Below the pieces are notes generated by a model. It saw only the letters and a program-made list of their open reading frames with translations, had not been told where the DNA came from and did not search any database. A stretch of 64,000 bases of DNA from Leucobacter viscericola (GTDB lineage: Bacteria; Actinomycetota; Actinomycetes; Actinomycetales; Microbacteriaceae), in NCBI RefSeq assembly GCF_011299575.1, contig NZ_CP049863.1, forward strand, positions 1,054,001 through 1,118,000. Reading direction: 5' to 3'. A program made the position numbers and the translations under genes. Below are positions 8,673 to 16,443 of the stretch, piece after piece (the first letter of the stretch is position 1; every line of letters starts with the position of its first letter).

Positions 8673-9890
8673 ATGACCTCCACTCTCATCGATAACATCG
8701 GCGAACTGACTACGAACGACGACACTGTTGGGAGTGGCGGGCGGCTGCGTGATGCTGCCGTCGTTATTGAAGGGGAGCGTGTTGTTTGGGTGGGGCCCTC
8801 TAAAGAGGCGCCTGCCGGTGACGAACGGGTCGACGCCGGCGGGCGGGCCGTGTTGCCGGGGTGGGTCGACTCGCACACACACATGGTGTTTGCCGGGGAT
8901 CGGACCGCAGAGTTTGAGGCCCGCATGGCTGGCGAAGCGTATGCCGCCGGGGGCATCAACGTGACCGTGGAAGCCACTCGGGCTGCTAGTGATGCCGAGC
9001 TTGCCGCGAATCTCGCGCGGCTTGTTGGTGAGGCGCGGCGTGGAGGCACCACGACGATGGAGACCAAGACCGGGTATGGACTGACCGTTGATGATGAGGT
9101 TCGGGCCGCAAAGCTTGCGGGCGATCACGTCGACGCCGTCACATTCCTCGGGGCGCATGTGGTGCCAGCGGGCGAGGATCCCGACGCCTACCTCAGCCTC
9201 GTCACCGGGCCGATGCTCAGCGCTGTGGCACCGCATGTCAGCGCGGTCGATGTGTTCTGCGAGACCGGAGCCTTCGATGAGGCTTCGACCCGTCGGGTGC
9301 TCGAGACCGCTCGCGCATCAGGCCTTGCGACGCGCGTGCACGGCAATCAGCTCGGGCACGGGCCTGGCGCACAGCTCGCGGTTGAGTACGGCTCGCTGAG
9401 CGTCGACCACCTCGGGTTTCTTACGCCTGCAGACATTGAGGCACTTGCGGGATCGTGGAATGGTGAAGGTACTCGCGGCACCGTCGCGACCGTGCTGCCC
9501 GCGTGCGACCTCTCGACACGCATGCCCCTCGCACCGGCGCGGGATTTGCTCGACGCCGGCGCGATCCTCGCCATCGCCTCAAACTGTAACCCTGGTACCT
9601 CGTACACCTCGTCGATGGGGTTCTGCGTTGCCACCGCCGTGCTGCAGATGGGTCTCACGATCCAGGAGGCCGTGCTGGCCGCGACGCTCGGCGGCGCGAT
9701 CGCACTCGGTATGCACGAAGACGGGTGGCTCGATCCGCGGGGCATCACCCAGGCAGCCGTGGGCAGGATCGCCCCGGGATCCCGAGCTGACCTGCAACTG
9801 CTCGAGGCGCCCTCGGTAACCCACCTCGCGTATCGCCCGGGTATGCCCCTCACCTCAGCTGTGTGGCGAGCAGGGCTCAAGGTATTGTGA
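8673..9890 (+). CDS. hutI: Imidazolonepropionase
   Basis: 405-residue amidohydrolase-fold enzyme, third step of histidine degradation (imidazolonepropionate to N-formimino-glutamate). Metal-binding HTHMVFAGDR near residue 70, the family segment EFEARMAGEAYAAGGIN, the histidines in HGNQLGHGPGAQLAVEYG and VDHL, and ASNCNPGTSYTSSM near the C-terminus are all present. Codons before about 9120 are GGG/CGG/GCT-rich like the end of hutU; later codons match the rest of the window. The RBS is weak (GAAAG). Confidence 0.96.
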   Translation: MTSTLIDNIGELTTNDDTVGSGGRLRDAAVVIEGERVVWVGPSKEAPAGDERVDAGGRAVLPGWVDSHTHMVFAGDRTAEFEARMAGEAYAAGGINVTVEATRAASDAELAANLARLVGEARRGGTTTMETKTGYGLTVDDEVRAAKLAGDHVDAVTFLGAHVVPAGEDPDAYLSLVTGPMLSAVAPHVSAVDVFCETGAFDEASTRRVLETARASGLATRVHGNQLGHGPGAQLAVEYGSLSVDHLGFLTPADIEALAGSWNGEGTRGTVATVLPACDLSTRMPLAPARDLLDAGAILAIASNCNPGTSYTSSMGFCVATAVLQMGLTIQEAVLAATLGGAIALGMHEDGWLDPRGITQAAVGRIAPGSRADLQLLEAPSVTHLAYRPGMPLTSAVWRAGLKVL

Positions 9891-9933
9891 GGCCGAACAT
9901 AGGGCAAGCTATCAATAAGTTAGTATCAACCTT

Positions 9934-10476
9934 ATGAATACTTCCCCTCCCCCGGGGTGGTACCCCGACACCAACGGCACCACTCGATACTGGGACGGCT
10001 CTACCTGGACCGCACACACGGCACCGCAGGCGACGGCAGCGGCCACCTATCAAGAGCCCGCGGTGGCTTACGCGCCCGCCGCCTCACCCGCAGTCGCGCA
10101 CGCACCCGCTCACACCAGCCAGGTCGAGCTGTACGCTCCGGCAACGCAGCAGGCATCGGTGCAGCAGTACGCTCAGCCCCAGTATTCCCAACCGCACTAC
10201 GCCCATCCGCAGGTGACGTACGTGGCGGCAACCCACGTGAGATACGCCACCCCGACAATAGGACAACCCAACGGCGCGGCCACGGCTGGTTTCGTTCTCG
10301 GACTCGTGTCGTTTCTGCTCGCACCGATTATCTTTATCCCGCTTATTGGGTTGCTCATTTACGCTGGGCTCTCGGTTACCGGCATTATTTTCTCGATCGT
10401 CGGCATCGTTCGCGCGAAAGACACCGGCACCGGTTTGGGCCTCGGAATCGCCGGGCTCATTCTGTCGGTCCTGTAG
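9934..10476 (+). CDS. DUF2510/DUF4190-type membrane protein
   Basis: 180 residues. An N-terminal DUF2510 motif (PPGWYPDTNGTTRYWDGSTWTAHT, residues about 6-29), a Gln/Ala/Pro/Tyr-rich linker (about 30-105), then two hydrophobic segments (GFVLGLVSFLLAPIIFIPLIGLL and LSVTGIIFSIVGIVRA) with a Gly-rich end, as in DUF4190 proteins. Common in actinobacteria; function unknown. Confidence 0.82.
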   Translation: MNTSPPPGWYPDTNGTTRYWDGSTWTAHTAPQATAAATYQEPAVAYAPAASPAVAHAPAHTSQVELYAPATQQASVQQYAQPQYSQPHYAHPQVTYVAATHVRYATPTIGQPNGAATAGFVLGLVSFLLAPIIFIPLIGLLIYAGLSVTGIIFSIVGIVRAKDTGTGLGLGIAGLILSVL

Positions 10477-10514
10477 CCAGCAGAGGGGCGCAGCTCGCGC
10501 TCCGCGACCCTCAG

Positions 10515-10904
10515 TTAACTCTTGAGGGCCTCTTCAATAACCTGAAGCAACCTCGGCACGTGCACGGTCAGCGTCTCCCAGAGAAGCGCCTGGCGCATCT
10601 GCATGTAGTCATGAGCGGCCACGTTTCTGACGGCACGCAGTCCCTGTTGGTCATCAACCGCGATCCGGTCGGTTATCTCACCGGGGAGCTCTTGCGTAAC
10701 AAGATGCGCAAGCTGGATGACGAGGTAACTGCCGATGTCATAGCTGTCGGAATCAGGCTCGGCAAATGCCTCATAGCCCAGGCTCAGAACACGGTCAAGA
10801 CGCCGACGCAACCGAACGACCTCGTGCAGCAGATTGTCTGCGAGGCGGATCTGCTTCTCGGCCGCCTCTTGCGGCACACGCTGTCTAGCGACAAAACCAC
10901 TCAT
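10515..10904 (-). CDS. HepT-like HEPN ribonuclease toxin
   Basis: 129-residue all-helical HEPN (DUF86) protein. The catalytic motif RX4HXY is intact as RNVAAHDY (Arg93, His98, Tyr100). In characterised HepT-MntA systems the HEPN protein cleaves RNA and the partner nucleotidyltransferase neutralises it by adenylylating the motif tyrosine. The start overlaps the upstream MNT gene by 4 nt (ATGA). A short inverted repeat (CCCTCA ... TGAGGG) overlaps its stop. Confidence 0.88.
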   Translation of the reverse strand: MSGFVARQRVPQEAAEKQIRLADNLLHEVVRLRRRLDRVLSLGYEAFAEPDSDSYDIGSYLVIQLAHLVTQELPGEITDRIAVDDQQGLRAVRNVAAHDYMQMRQALLWETLTVHVPRLLQVIEEALKS

Positions 10905-11368
10905 AACGCGACAGCCTGCTCCCGAATCTGCTCAACGAACGCATCTCCGGGGTAATCGATGATCACATCGGTATCAAAACCGAGAATGTCGATGATTTCT
11001 TGCCGAAAGGCGGCAAACTGCAGCAGGTCAAACCCCACCCCTGGCGCGACAAGCAGGTCAACATCGCTGTCTTCGTTATCGGTACCGTCAACCACGGACC
11101 CAAAAACCCGCACATTCGAAAGCCCGTACTCCGCGGCCTTTTCCACGACCCTCGGCGCATAGATCTCGAGCGGAATAGAGGGCCGAAGTCGAGCTGCTTT
11201 TAACACGCGGTCAAGCATTGCGGCGCTCGGAATTCTAGCGCCAGATTCAATCTGAGAGAGATTCGACTGCTGCACACCGGAAGCGGACGCAAGTTCCTTT
11301 TGAGTCATGCCGAGATCGGCACGCGCGCGCTTGATGAGCGGAGCCGCGTCCAGTGTCGGATAACTCAT
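10901..11368 (-). CDS. XRE helix-turn-helix fused to MntA-like nucleotidyltransferase antitoxin
   Basis: 155 residues with two domains: an XRE-type HTH (about 8-62; RADLGMTQKELASASGVQQSNLSQIESGARIPS) and a minimal nucleotidyltransferase (about 70-150) with the motif GSX10DXD intact (GSVVDGTDNEDSDVDLL). The family role is adenylylation and inactivation of the HEPN partner; the fused HTH probably lets it also repress its own promoter. First gene of the pair, coupled to hepT. Confidence 0.88.
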   Translation of the reverse strand: MSYPTLDAAPLIKRARADLGMTQKELASASGVQQSNLSQIESGARIPSAAMLDRVLKAARLRPSIPLEIYAPRVVEKAAEYGLSNVRVFGSVVDGTDNEDSDVDLLVAPGVGFDLLQFAAFRQEIIDILGFDTDVIIDYPGDAFVEQIREQAVAL

Positions 11369-11441
11369 ACGTCGATTATATCATCGTGAAATATCGAGCC
11401 CCCTGCGCGTAAGCATCACAGGACAATTCGAAAAGCACGCC

Positions 11442-12356
11442 CTACTCAGCAACCTCCGCGAGGCGCGCAAGACGCCGTCTCGCCGCAAGCTCGGCAGCGC
11501 TTTTTGGTCCAATGAGATATTCAGCGCCGCTCAACACCAGCTTCGTCGCCGCGTGAATCGGCAGCAGGTCACGCTGCGAAAGCCCCAGCATTTCGCGATG
11601 CCGAGGCTGCAGAGTCGATACCGCCGCACGAAACACGACTCGGTAAGAGGGCTTTAGCGTTCGACTCAGCGGTGGGCGGCGAATAAAACGCACAATCTCA
11701 GTGACTTCGGGGCCACCACGAAGCTCCCCGCTGTCGGTCGCGTTATCAATGCAGGCGCGCAACGCAGCCGCGGTTCGGGGTGGATCGGCAACGTTCATCA
11801 GCTCGGCAGCCTTTGCCCACTCGGCAACGTAGCCATCCGCACCACCGGGGATGGGACGTCCCCAGTGCTCGTGCGCAGTAAGAAACGCATCGGTGAAGGC
11901 AACATGAACCCATTGTGCGAGCTCAGGATCGTTTGCTGAGTAGTTCCTCACCACACCATGCCCGTCAGTGAACTCTCCCCGTACCCGTTCGTGCATCGCC
12001 TGCACCATCTGGGAGCCAGCGATGGCCTGTGAAGTGCTCCCGAATGTGACGGTGTGAATCCACTGGATCGTTCCGGCGAGTCGCCCAAGCGGATCCTCCT
12101 GGTAACGGGAATGATCCCGAACCCCCGCCAGGGCGCCCGGGTGCAGCGCCTGCAGCAGAAGTGCACGCACCCCCGCAACCAGCGTCGGCATGCTGCTATG
12201 CACCATCCAGGCGGCGCTGTCTTCGCCGAAAAATCCCTCGTCTTCGCCGTCCTCAAGCCGCACCAACCAGGCGGGAACCTGCTTGGCGTGGCCGGAAAGC
12301 GTCTCGATCAAGCGAGAACGCACCGGTGAGACCATACGTTCCAGAACCTGATTCAT
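11442..12356 (-). CDS. DUF2236 / MpaB-family oxygenase-like protein
   Basis: 304 residues of the DUF2236 family (latex-clearing-protein/MpaB-like, typically haem-binding): SSMPTLVAGVRALLLQALHPGALAGVRDHSRYQEDPLGRLAGTIQW, TFGSTSQA, VRNYSANDPELAQWVHVAFTDAFLTAHEHW. The histidines in LQALHPGALAGV and WVHVAF are candidate haem ligands. ATG at 12356 is chosen because earlier in-frame starts overlap the upstream gene; its SD is poor, so the start is uncertain. It lies 10 bp after the YjbR-like gene on the same strand. Substrate unknown. Confidence 0.82.
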   Translation of the reverse strand: MNQVLERMVSPVRSRLIETLSGHAKQVPAWLVRLEDGEDEGFFGEDSAAWMVHSSMPTLVAGVRALLLQALHPGALAGVRDHSRYQEDPLGRLAGTIQWIHTVTFGSTSQAIAGSQMVQAMHERVRGEFTDGHGVVRNYSANDPELAQWVHVAFTDAFLTAHEHWGRPIPGGADGYVAEWAKAAELMNVADPPRTAAALRACIDNATDSGELRGGPEVTEIVRFIRRPPLSRTLKPSYRVVFRAAVSTLQPRHREMLGLSQRDLLPIHAATKLVLSGAEYLIGPKSAAELAARRRLARLAEVAE

Positions 12357-12366
12357 GGTGCCTATG

Positions 12367-12753
12367 TTAGCTCTCGTGCGCATCCCGCACAGCACGCGGC
12401 AGCGGCCGAAACACGAGCTCGTATGACTCAGCGATCAGTTCTTCAAGCAGGCTGTCTGCGACCGAGCCGTCAATGGTGATCGTGATCCAGTGCTGTTTAT
12501 TCATGTGGTAACCGGGCCGGATCGCCGCGAAGTCTCGCACGAGCAGTTCGTTCTGCAGCACCGGCCCCTTGAGCGTGAGCGATAACGTTTCGTCTTCGCG
12601 CTCGGGCTCACCGATCAGCGCAAACATTTTCCCGACGACCTTGTACACGCGCGCGCCCGGACCAAAGGGATAACTCGCCTCGGCCCGGCCGTAACTCAGC
12701 AGGCAGGCGTCGAGGCCCTCATATGAGTTGAGCGCGAAACTGGGCTGAGTCAT
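12367..12753 (-). CDS. MmcQ/YjbR family DNA-binding-like protein
   Basis: 128 residues in the YjbR (DUF419, CyaY-like fold) family: PFGPGARVYKVVGKMFALIG, LSLTLKGP, RPGYHMNKQHWITITIDGSV, LIAESYELVFRPLPRAVR. A GTG two codons upstream (12759) is an alternative start. Related proteins are described as double wing-type DNA-binding folds, but the cellular role is unknown. It probably shares a transcript with the DUF2236 gene that follows. Confidence 0.85.
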   Translation of the reverse strand: MTQPSFALNSYEGLDACLLSYGRAEASYPFGPGARVYKVVGKMFALIGEPEREDETLSLTLKGPVLQNELLVRDFAAIRPGYHMNKQHWITITIDGSVADSLLEELIAESYELVFRPLPRAVRDAHES

Positions 12754-12781
12754 ACCCACAGCGTACCCGCGCCTCTCATCG

Positions 12782-12847
12782 GCCGGTACTCACATGTCAG
12801 CCGGTCAGAAACGGCCAACTTCAACCGGCTGACGTGCTAGTACCGGC
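12782..12847. repeat. Hairpin, GCCGGTACTCACA-type repeat (copy 2)
   Basis: Imperfect 24-nt arms (12782-12805 and 12824-12847) with an 18-nt loop. It contains GCCGGTACTCACA and GTACCGGCTGAA, both also present in the hairpin at 4867-4952. It lies after the end of the IclR gene and upstream of the YjbR gene (all minus strand), so it could terminate the hutH-hutR transcript. Confidence 0.65.
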
Positions 12848-12862
12848 TGAAACACACCAGAA

Positions 12863-13639
12863 CTAAACGCCCTTCCCATGAATCCGCGACGACAGCGCCT
12901 CGGCAGTTCCCCGCACGGCCGCGGCGAGCTCGGGCAGCTGCTCCTCTGCCACAGCATCCTCAAGAAACGTCACCGCGATCGCGGCAACGGGCCACCCTCG
13001 ATGATCGAGCACGGGCACCCCAACGGAAGCGAACCCCTCAGACACTGAGCCGCGCTCCAGCGAAAAGCCTCGGGTCTGGGTCTCGTCAAGCACCGAACGC
13101 AGTCGGGAGTAACGGTCGATGCTGTCGGAGCTCGCCAGGCGGTGCACAAACGCTTCTTTGTTCGGAAACAGCGCACGGGCCTGAGCCTTCGGAAGTGCGG
13201 CGAGGATCGCCCGCCCGCTCGCGGTCGCCTGCATGGGCAAGCGCACGTCTACGTCCGTCACGAGGCTTGGTGAGCCCGGCGCCCGCTCCTCCAGCACATA
13301 CAACACGTCACGACCGTGCGGCACGGCCAGGTGCCCACTACAACGGACACGATCCACCAGCTGCGCGAGCAACGGCCGACCGATGCGCGCGAGCGGCTCC
13401 TGCCTCGCATACGCAGAGCTGAGTTCCACGGCCGCGATCCCGAGCCCGAATCGCTTCTCTTCGAGCAGGTGCATCACGTAGCCGTGTTCCTGCAGCGTCG
13501 CGAGCAGGTGGTAGACCGTGGATCGCGGCAGCTCAAGCTGAGTGGCAATAATGGACGCGGGAAGCGGGCCCCGCGAACGAGCGAGCAAGCTCAGTATCCG
13601 CAGCGTCTGATCCGCAGCGGGTACTTTCACGTCACTCAT
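12863..13639 (-). CDS. hutR: IclR-family regulator, probable histidine-utilisation regulator HutR
   Basis: 258 residues: N-terminal IclR winged helix (DQTLRILSLLARSRGPLPASIIATQLELPRSTVYHLLATLQEHGYV, about 9-55) and a GAF-like effector domain (about 80-250; LPMQATASGRAILAALP, GFSLERGSVSEGFASVGVPV). It begins 16 bp after hutH on the same strand, so it belongs to the hutH transcript. An IclR-type HutR controls hut genes in Corynebacterium resistens. The name here is inferred from context and the shared palindromes at 6651 and 15297. Confidence 0.88.
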   Translation of the reverse strand: MSDVKVPAADQTLRILSLLARSRGPLPASIIATQLELPRSTVYHLLATLQEHGYVMHLLEEKRFGLGIAAVELSSAYARQEPLARIGRPLLAQLVDRVRCSGHLAVPHGRDVLYVLEERAPGSPSLVTDVDVRLPMQATASGRAILAALPKAQARALFPNKEAFVHRLASSDSIDRYSRLRSVLDETQTRGFSLERGSVSEGFASVGVPVLDHRGWPVAAIAVTFLEDAVAEEQLPELAAAVRGTAEALSSRIHGKGV

Positions 13640-13655
13640 GCTCGCAGCCTACCCG

Positions 13656-15242
13656 CTAGCCCAGCGGCGCTCCAACGGCACGCTCGACGGTCTCGCGCAC
13701 AGCACCGCTAGCCACAAACTCGTAGGCAGCCGTAATAGTCGGTGACAGGAAGGCATCGGTGTCGGGCGCGGCAATCTCGGTGCGGAAAAGTGCGTGCAGC
13801 GCAGCGGTTGCTGGGCCGGGCTCGCCCAGCTCGGCGTCGGCGGCGCGGAAATCGAGGGCGCGGGTTGAAGCGAGCAGCTCGATCCCGAGCACTCGCGAGA
13901 GCCCGTCGAGCCCACGACGCAGTTTGCGAGCGGCGTGCCAGCCCATCGATACGTGGTCCTCCTGCATGGCTGAGGACGGGATCGAGTCGACCGAGGCGGG
14001 GGCCGCGAGGCGCTTGAGTTCAGAGACGATGCCCGCTGCGGTGTACTGGGCGATCATCAGGCCGGAGTCGAGGCCAGCGTCGGCCGCGAGGAAGGGCGGC
14101 AGACCGTGGTTGCGCGCGACGTCGAGGAAGCGGTCGGTGCGGCGCTCAGAGATGCTCGCGAGGTCGGCAACGGCAATCGCGAGGAAGTCGAGCACGTACG
14201 CGACGGGGGCGCCGTGGAAGTTGCCGTTTGACTCGACACGACCGTCGGGCAGCACCACCGGGTTGTCGATAGCGGAGACAAGCTCGATCGAGGCGACCCG
14301 CTCGGCGTGGGCCACGGTATCGCGCGCGGCACCGTGCACCTGCGGGGCGCAGCGCAGCGAGTAGGCATCCTGCACCCGGGTGAACTCACCCTCGCGCGGC
14401 CGCTGAATGAGCGACGAACCCTCGAGCACTCGCAGCATATTTGCGGCGGCGGCGGCCTGACCCGGGTGCGGGCGCAGCGCCTGTAGCTCGGGGGCAAACA
14501 CGGCATCGGTTCCGGTGAGCCCTTCGACACTCGCGGCGGCGGCAATGTCGGCCACCTTTAGCAGGTCAGTCAGGTCGTGCAGCGCCAGACAGAGCATGCC
14601 GAGCATGCCGTCGGTGCCGTTGATGAGGGCGAGCCCCTCCTTCTCGGCGAGCACCACGGGTGTGATTCCGGCTGCGGCGAGCGCCTCGGCCGCGGGAATG
14701 GGTGCGGCGTGCGGATCCTCACTCACCCGCACTTCGCCCTCTCCCAACAGGGTGAGCGCGCAGTGTGCGAGCGGACTCAAATCACCGGAGCAGCCGAGTG
14801 AACCGTACTCGTGCACAACGGGGGTAATTCCCGCGTTCAGGATCGCGGCGTAGGTCTCTGCGACGATGGGTCGCACGCCGGTGCGGCCGCTCGCGAGGGT
14901 ATTGAGGCGCAGCAGCATGAGTGCACGCACGACCTCCCGCTCGACCTCGGGACCGGTTCCCGCGGCGTGCGAGCGAATCAGGCTGCGCTGCAGTTGCTGC
15001 CGCTTCTCGACGGGAATCTGCACTTTGGCGAGGGCCCCGAAACCGGTCGAGACTCCATAGTGCGGCTTAGTGTCGTTGGCGAGGTCTGCGATGACCTGCT
15101 GGCTCGCTGCGATGCGGTCGAGCGCACCAGAGCCGAGCACAACCGCAGCGTTCTCCCGCGCAACGGCAACAACGTCGTCAACGGTGAGCGAGGCTTCGCC
15201 CAGGGTGATGGGCGAGCGCGAAGACTGTGAGTGATGTTCCAT
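13656..15242 (-). CDS. hutH: Histidine ammonia-lyase
   Basis: 528-residue enzyme, first step of histidine degradation (histidine to urocanate plus ammonia). Family motifs: YGVSTGFGAL, the prosthetic-group loop YGSLGCSGDLSPLAH, ALINGTDGMLG and QEDHVSMGWHA. The MIO-forming triad is Cys151-Ser152-Gly153 rather than the more common Ala-Ser-Gly. I recall Cys in some actinobacterial HutH proteins, so it is probably functional. Divergent from hutG and cotranscribed with hutR. Its 5' end faces the palindrome at 15297. Confidence 0.96.
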   Translation of the reverse strand: MEHHSQSSRSPITLGEASLTVDDVVAVARENAAVVLGSGALDRIAASQQVIADLANDTKPHYGVSTGFGALAKVQIPVEKRQQLQRSLIRSHAAGTGPEVEREVVRALMLLRLNTLASGRTGVRPIVAETYAAILNAGITPVVHEYGSLGCSGDLSPLAHCALTLLGEGEVRVSEDPHAAPIPAAEALAAAGITPVVLAEKEGLALINGTDGMLGMLCLALHDLTDLLKVADIAAAASVEGLTGTDAVFAPELQALRPHPGQAAAAANMLRVLEGSSLIQRPREGEFTRVQDAYSLRCAPQVHGAARDTVAHAERVASIELVSAIDNPVVLPDGRVESNGNFHGAPVAYVLDFLAIAVADLASISERRTDRFLDVARNHGLPPFLAADAGLDSGLMIAQYTAAGIVSELKRLAAPASVDSIPSSAMQEDHVSMGWHAARKLRRGLDGLSRVLGIELLASTRALDFRAADAELGEPGPATAALHALFRTEIAAPDTDAFLSPTITAAYEFVASGAVRETVERAVGAPLG

Positions 15243-15296
15243 ACATCGATCTCAGCGCACCCGGGCCGAACTCGGCAGTGGCTGTAGACTCGATGC

Positions 15297-15312
15297 GTCT
15301 GGGATACCAGAC
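15297..15312. promoter_or_regulatory. HutR-type palindrome between hutH and hutG
   Basis: GTCTGG-GATA-CCAGAC, a perfect 6-bp-arm palindrome with the same arms and spacer length as the site upstream of hutU. It lies 54 bp upstream of the hutH start. A TAGACT box (15285-15290) that could be a -10 element for the hutG direction precedes it. Likely the HutR operator for both divergent transcripts. Confidence 0.7.
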
Positions 15313-15317
15313 TGGCT

Positions 15318-15325
15318 ATAGGAGG
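15318..15325 (+). promoter_or_regulatory. Strong Shine-Dalgarno without a canonical start codon
   Basis: ATAGGAGG followed by ATCACCATCACG: no ATG, GTG or TTG lies at the right distance in any frame. An in-frame ATC (15332-15334) is positioned 6 nt downstream and stays open into hutG, so hutG could start there at a rare AUC codon, or the site may belong to a lost leader peptide. Confidence 0.45.
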
Positions 15326-15406
15326 ATCACCATCACGTCCGGGATCACAGACGGAGGCGCGAGCTCTGCAAACCCGTCATCGCGCGCGCTTGCTAGCGTC
15401 ACTGGT

Positions 15407-16402
15407 ATGAGCACCGATGCCCCAGCTTCCGCGTCCACCACTTCACCCGCCGCGCTATCGCACGATCCCGAGTGGCCGCGCACCGGAGGCTGGAGTTCGC
15501 CCTCACCGTCCGAACAGGTGGACCTCACCCTCGTTGGGGTGCCAACCTCTCGCACGTCCCTCTCCCCCAGCAACGCGCACGAGACGCCGGCCGCCATTCG
15601 CGAAGCTCTCCGCCGGTACTCAAGCCACATCGTCGCGCCGGGCCAGGCTGGCACCCGCGGCAGCGAGGCCGATCTTGTGCTCGACGAGGCACTCCGCATC
15701 GTCGATGCCGGTGATGTTGTAGAACCGGATACTGAAGCGGGCGAAATGACGGCTGCCAAGAGGATCGTTGAGCTTTCGAGTCGATCCGAGCTCGTCGTGG
15801 CACTCGGCGGCGACAACGCCCTCACCGTGCCCGCAGCACTCGGCATTGCGGGCTTCGGCACGGAGAACGACACACTCAAGACCGCGGGCCTCATCACCCT
15901 CGACGCACACCACGACCTACGCGATGGCCGCAGTAACGGCTCACCTGTGCGCAGGCTCGTTGAGGCCGGGCTCGATCCCCGCCGCATCGTGCAAATCGGG
16001 ATCGCGGACTTCGCAAACTCCCGCGCCTACCGCCAGCGCGCCCGCGACTGGGGCATCACGGTCATCCACCGCGATGAACTCCACGAGCGACCGCTGCGCG
16101 AGATCGTGGCCGAGGCCCTCGAAGTCGCGGGTGCTGCGGGCGGCCCGATCCACGTTGATCTTGATGTAGATGTCTGTGACCGTTCAGTCGCCCCCGGCTG
16201 TCCGGCCTCGATCCCGGGCGGAATCCAAGCGCACGAACTGCGCACGATAACCCGCCTACTCGCACAGGATGCCCGTGTGCGAGGCATCGACCTCGCCGAG
16301 GTTGATACGACCGCCGACACCCCTGACGGTCGCACTGTACGACTCGCTGCGCTCTGTGTTCTCGAGGCCGCAGCTGGCCTCGCCCACCGGCTCGGCCGCT
16401 AG
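15407..16402 (+). CDS. hutG: Formimidoylglutamase (arginase/HutG family)
   Basis: 331 residues from ATG 15407. Ureohydrolase fold with Mn-binding motifs [23 protein letters not shown] and [24 protein letters not shown]. Hydrolyses N-formimino-glutamate to glutamate and formamide, completing the four-enzyme hut route. No SD is visible before 15407, whereas a strong SD with no canonical start lies 82-89 bp upstream, so the true start is uncertain and the protein could be about 25 residues longer. Followed by a permease gene 41 bp downstream. Confidence 0.92.
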   Translation: MSTDAPASASTTSPAALSHDPEWPRTGGWSSPSPSEQVDLTLVGVPTSRTSLSPSNAHETPAAIREALRRYSSHIVAPGQAGTRGSEADLVLDEALRIVDAGDVVEPDTEAGEMTAAKRIVELSSRSELVVALGGDNALTVPAALGIAGFGTENDTLKTAGLITLDAHHDLRDGRSNGSPVRRLVEAGLDPRRIVQIGIADFANSRAYRQRARDWGITVIHRDELHERPLREIVAEALEVAGAAGGPIHVDLDVDVCDRSVAPGCPASIPGGIQAHELRTITRLLAQDARVRGIDLAEVDTTADTPDGRTVRLAALCVLEAAAGLAHRLGR

Positions 16403-16443
16403 AACGATCCCTCATCCCTTCCGGCACGACGAAAGGTGCTGCA

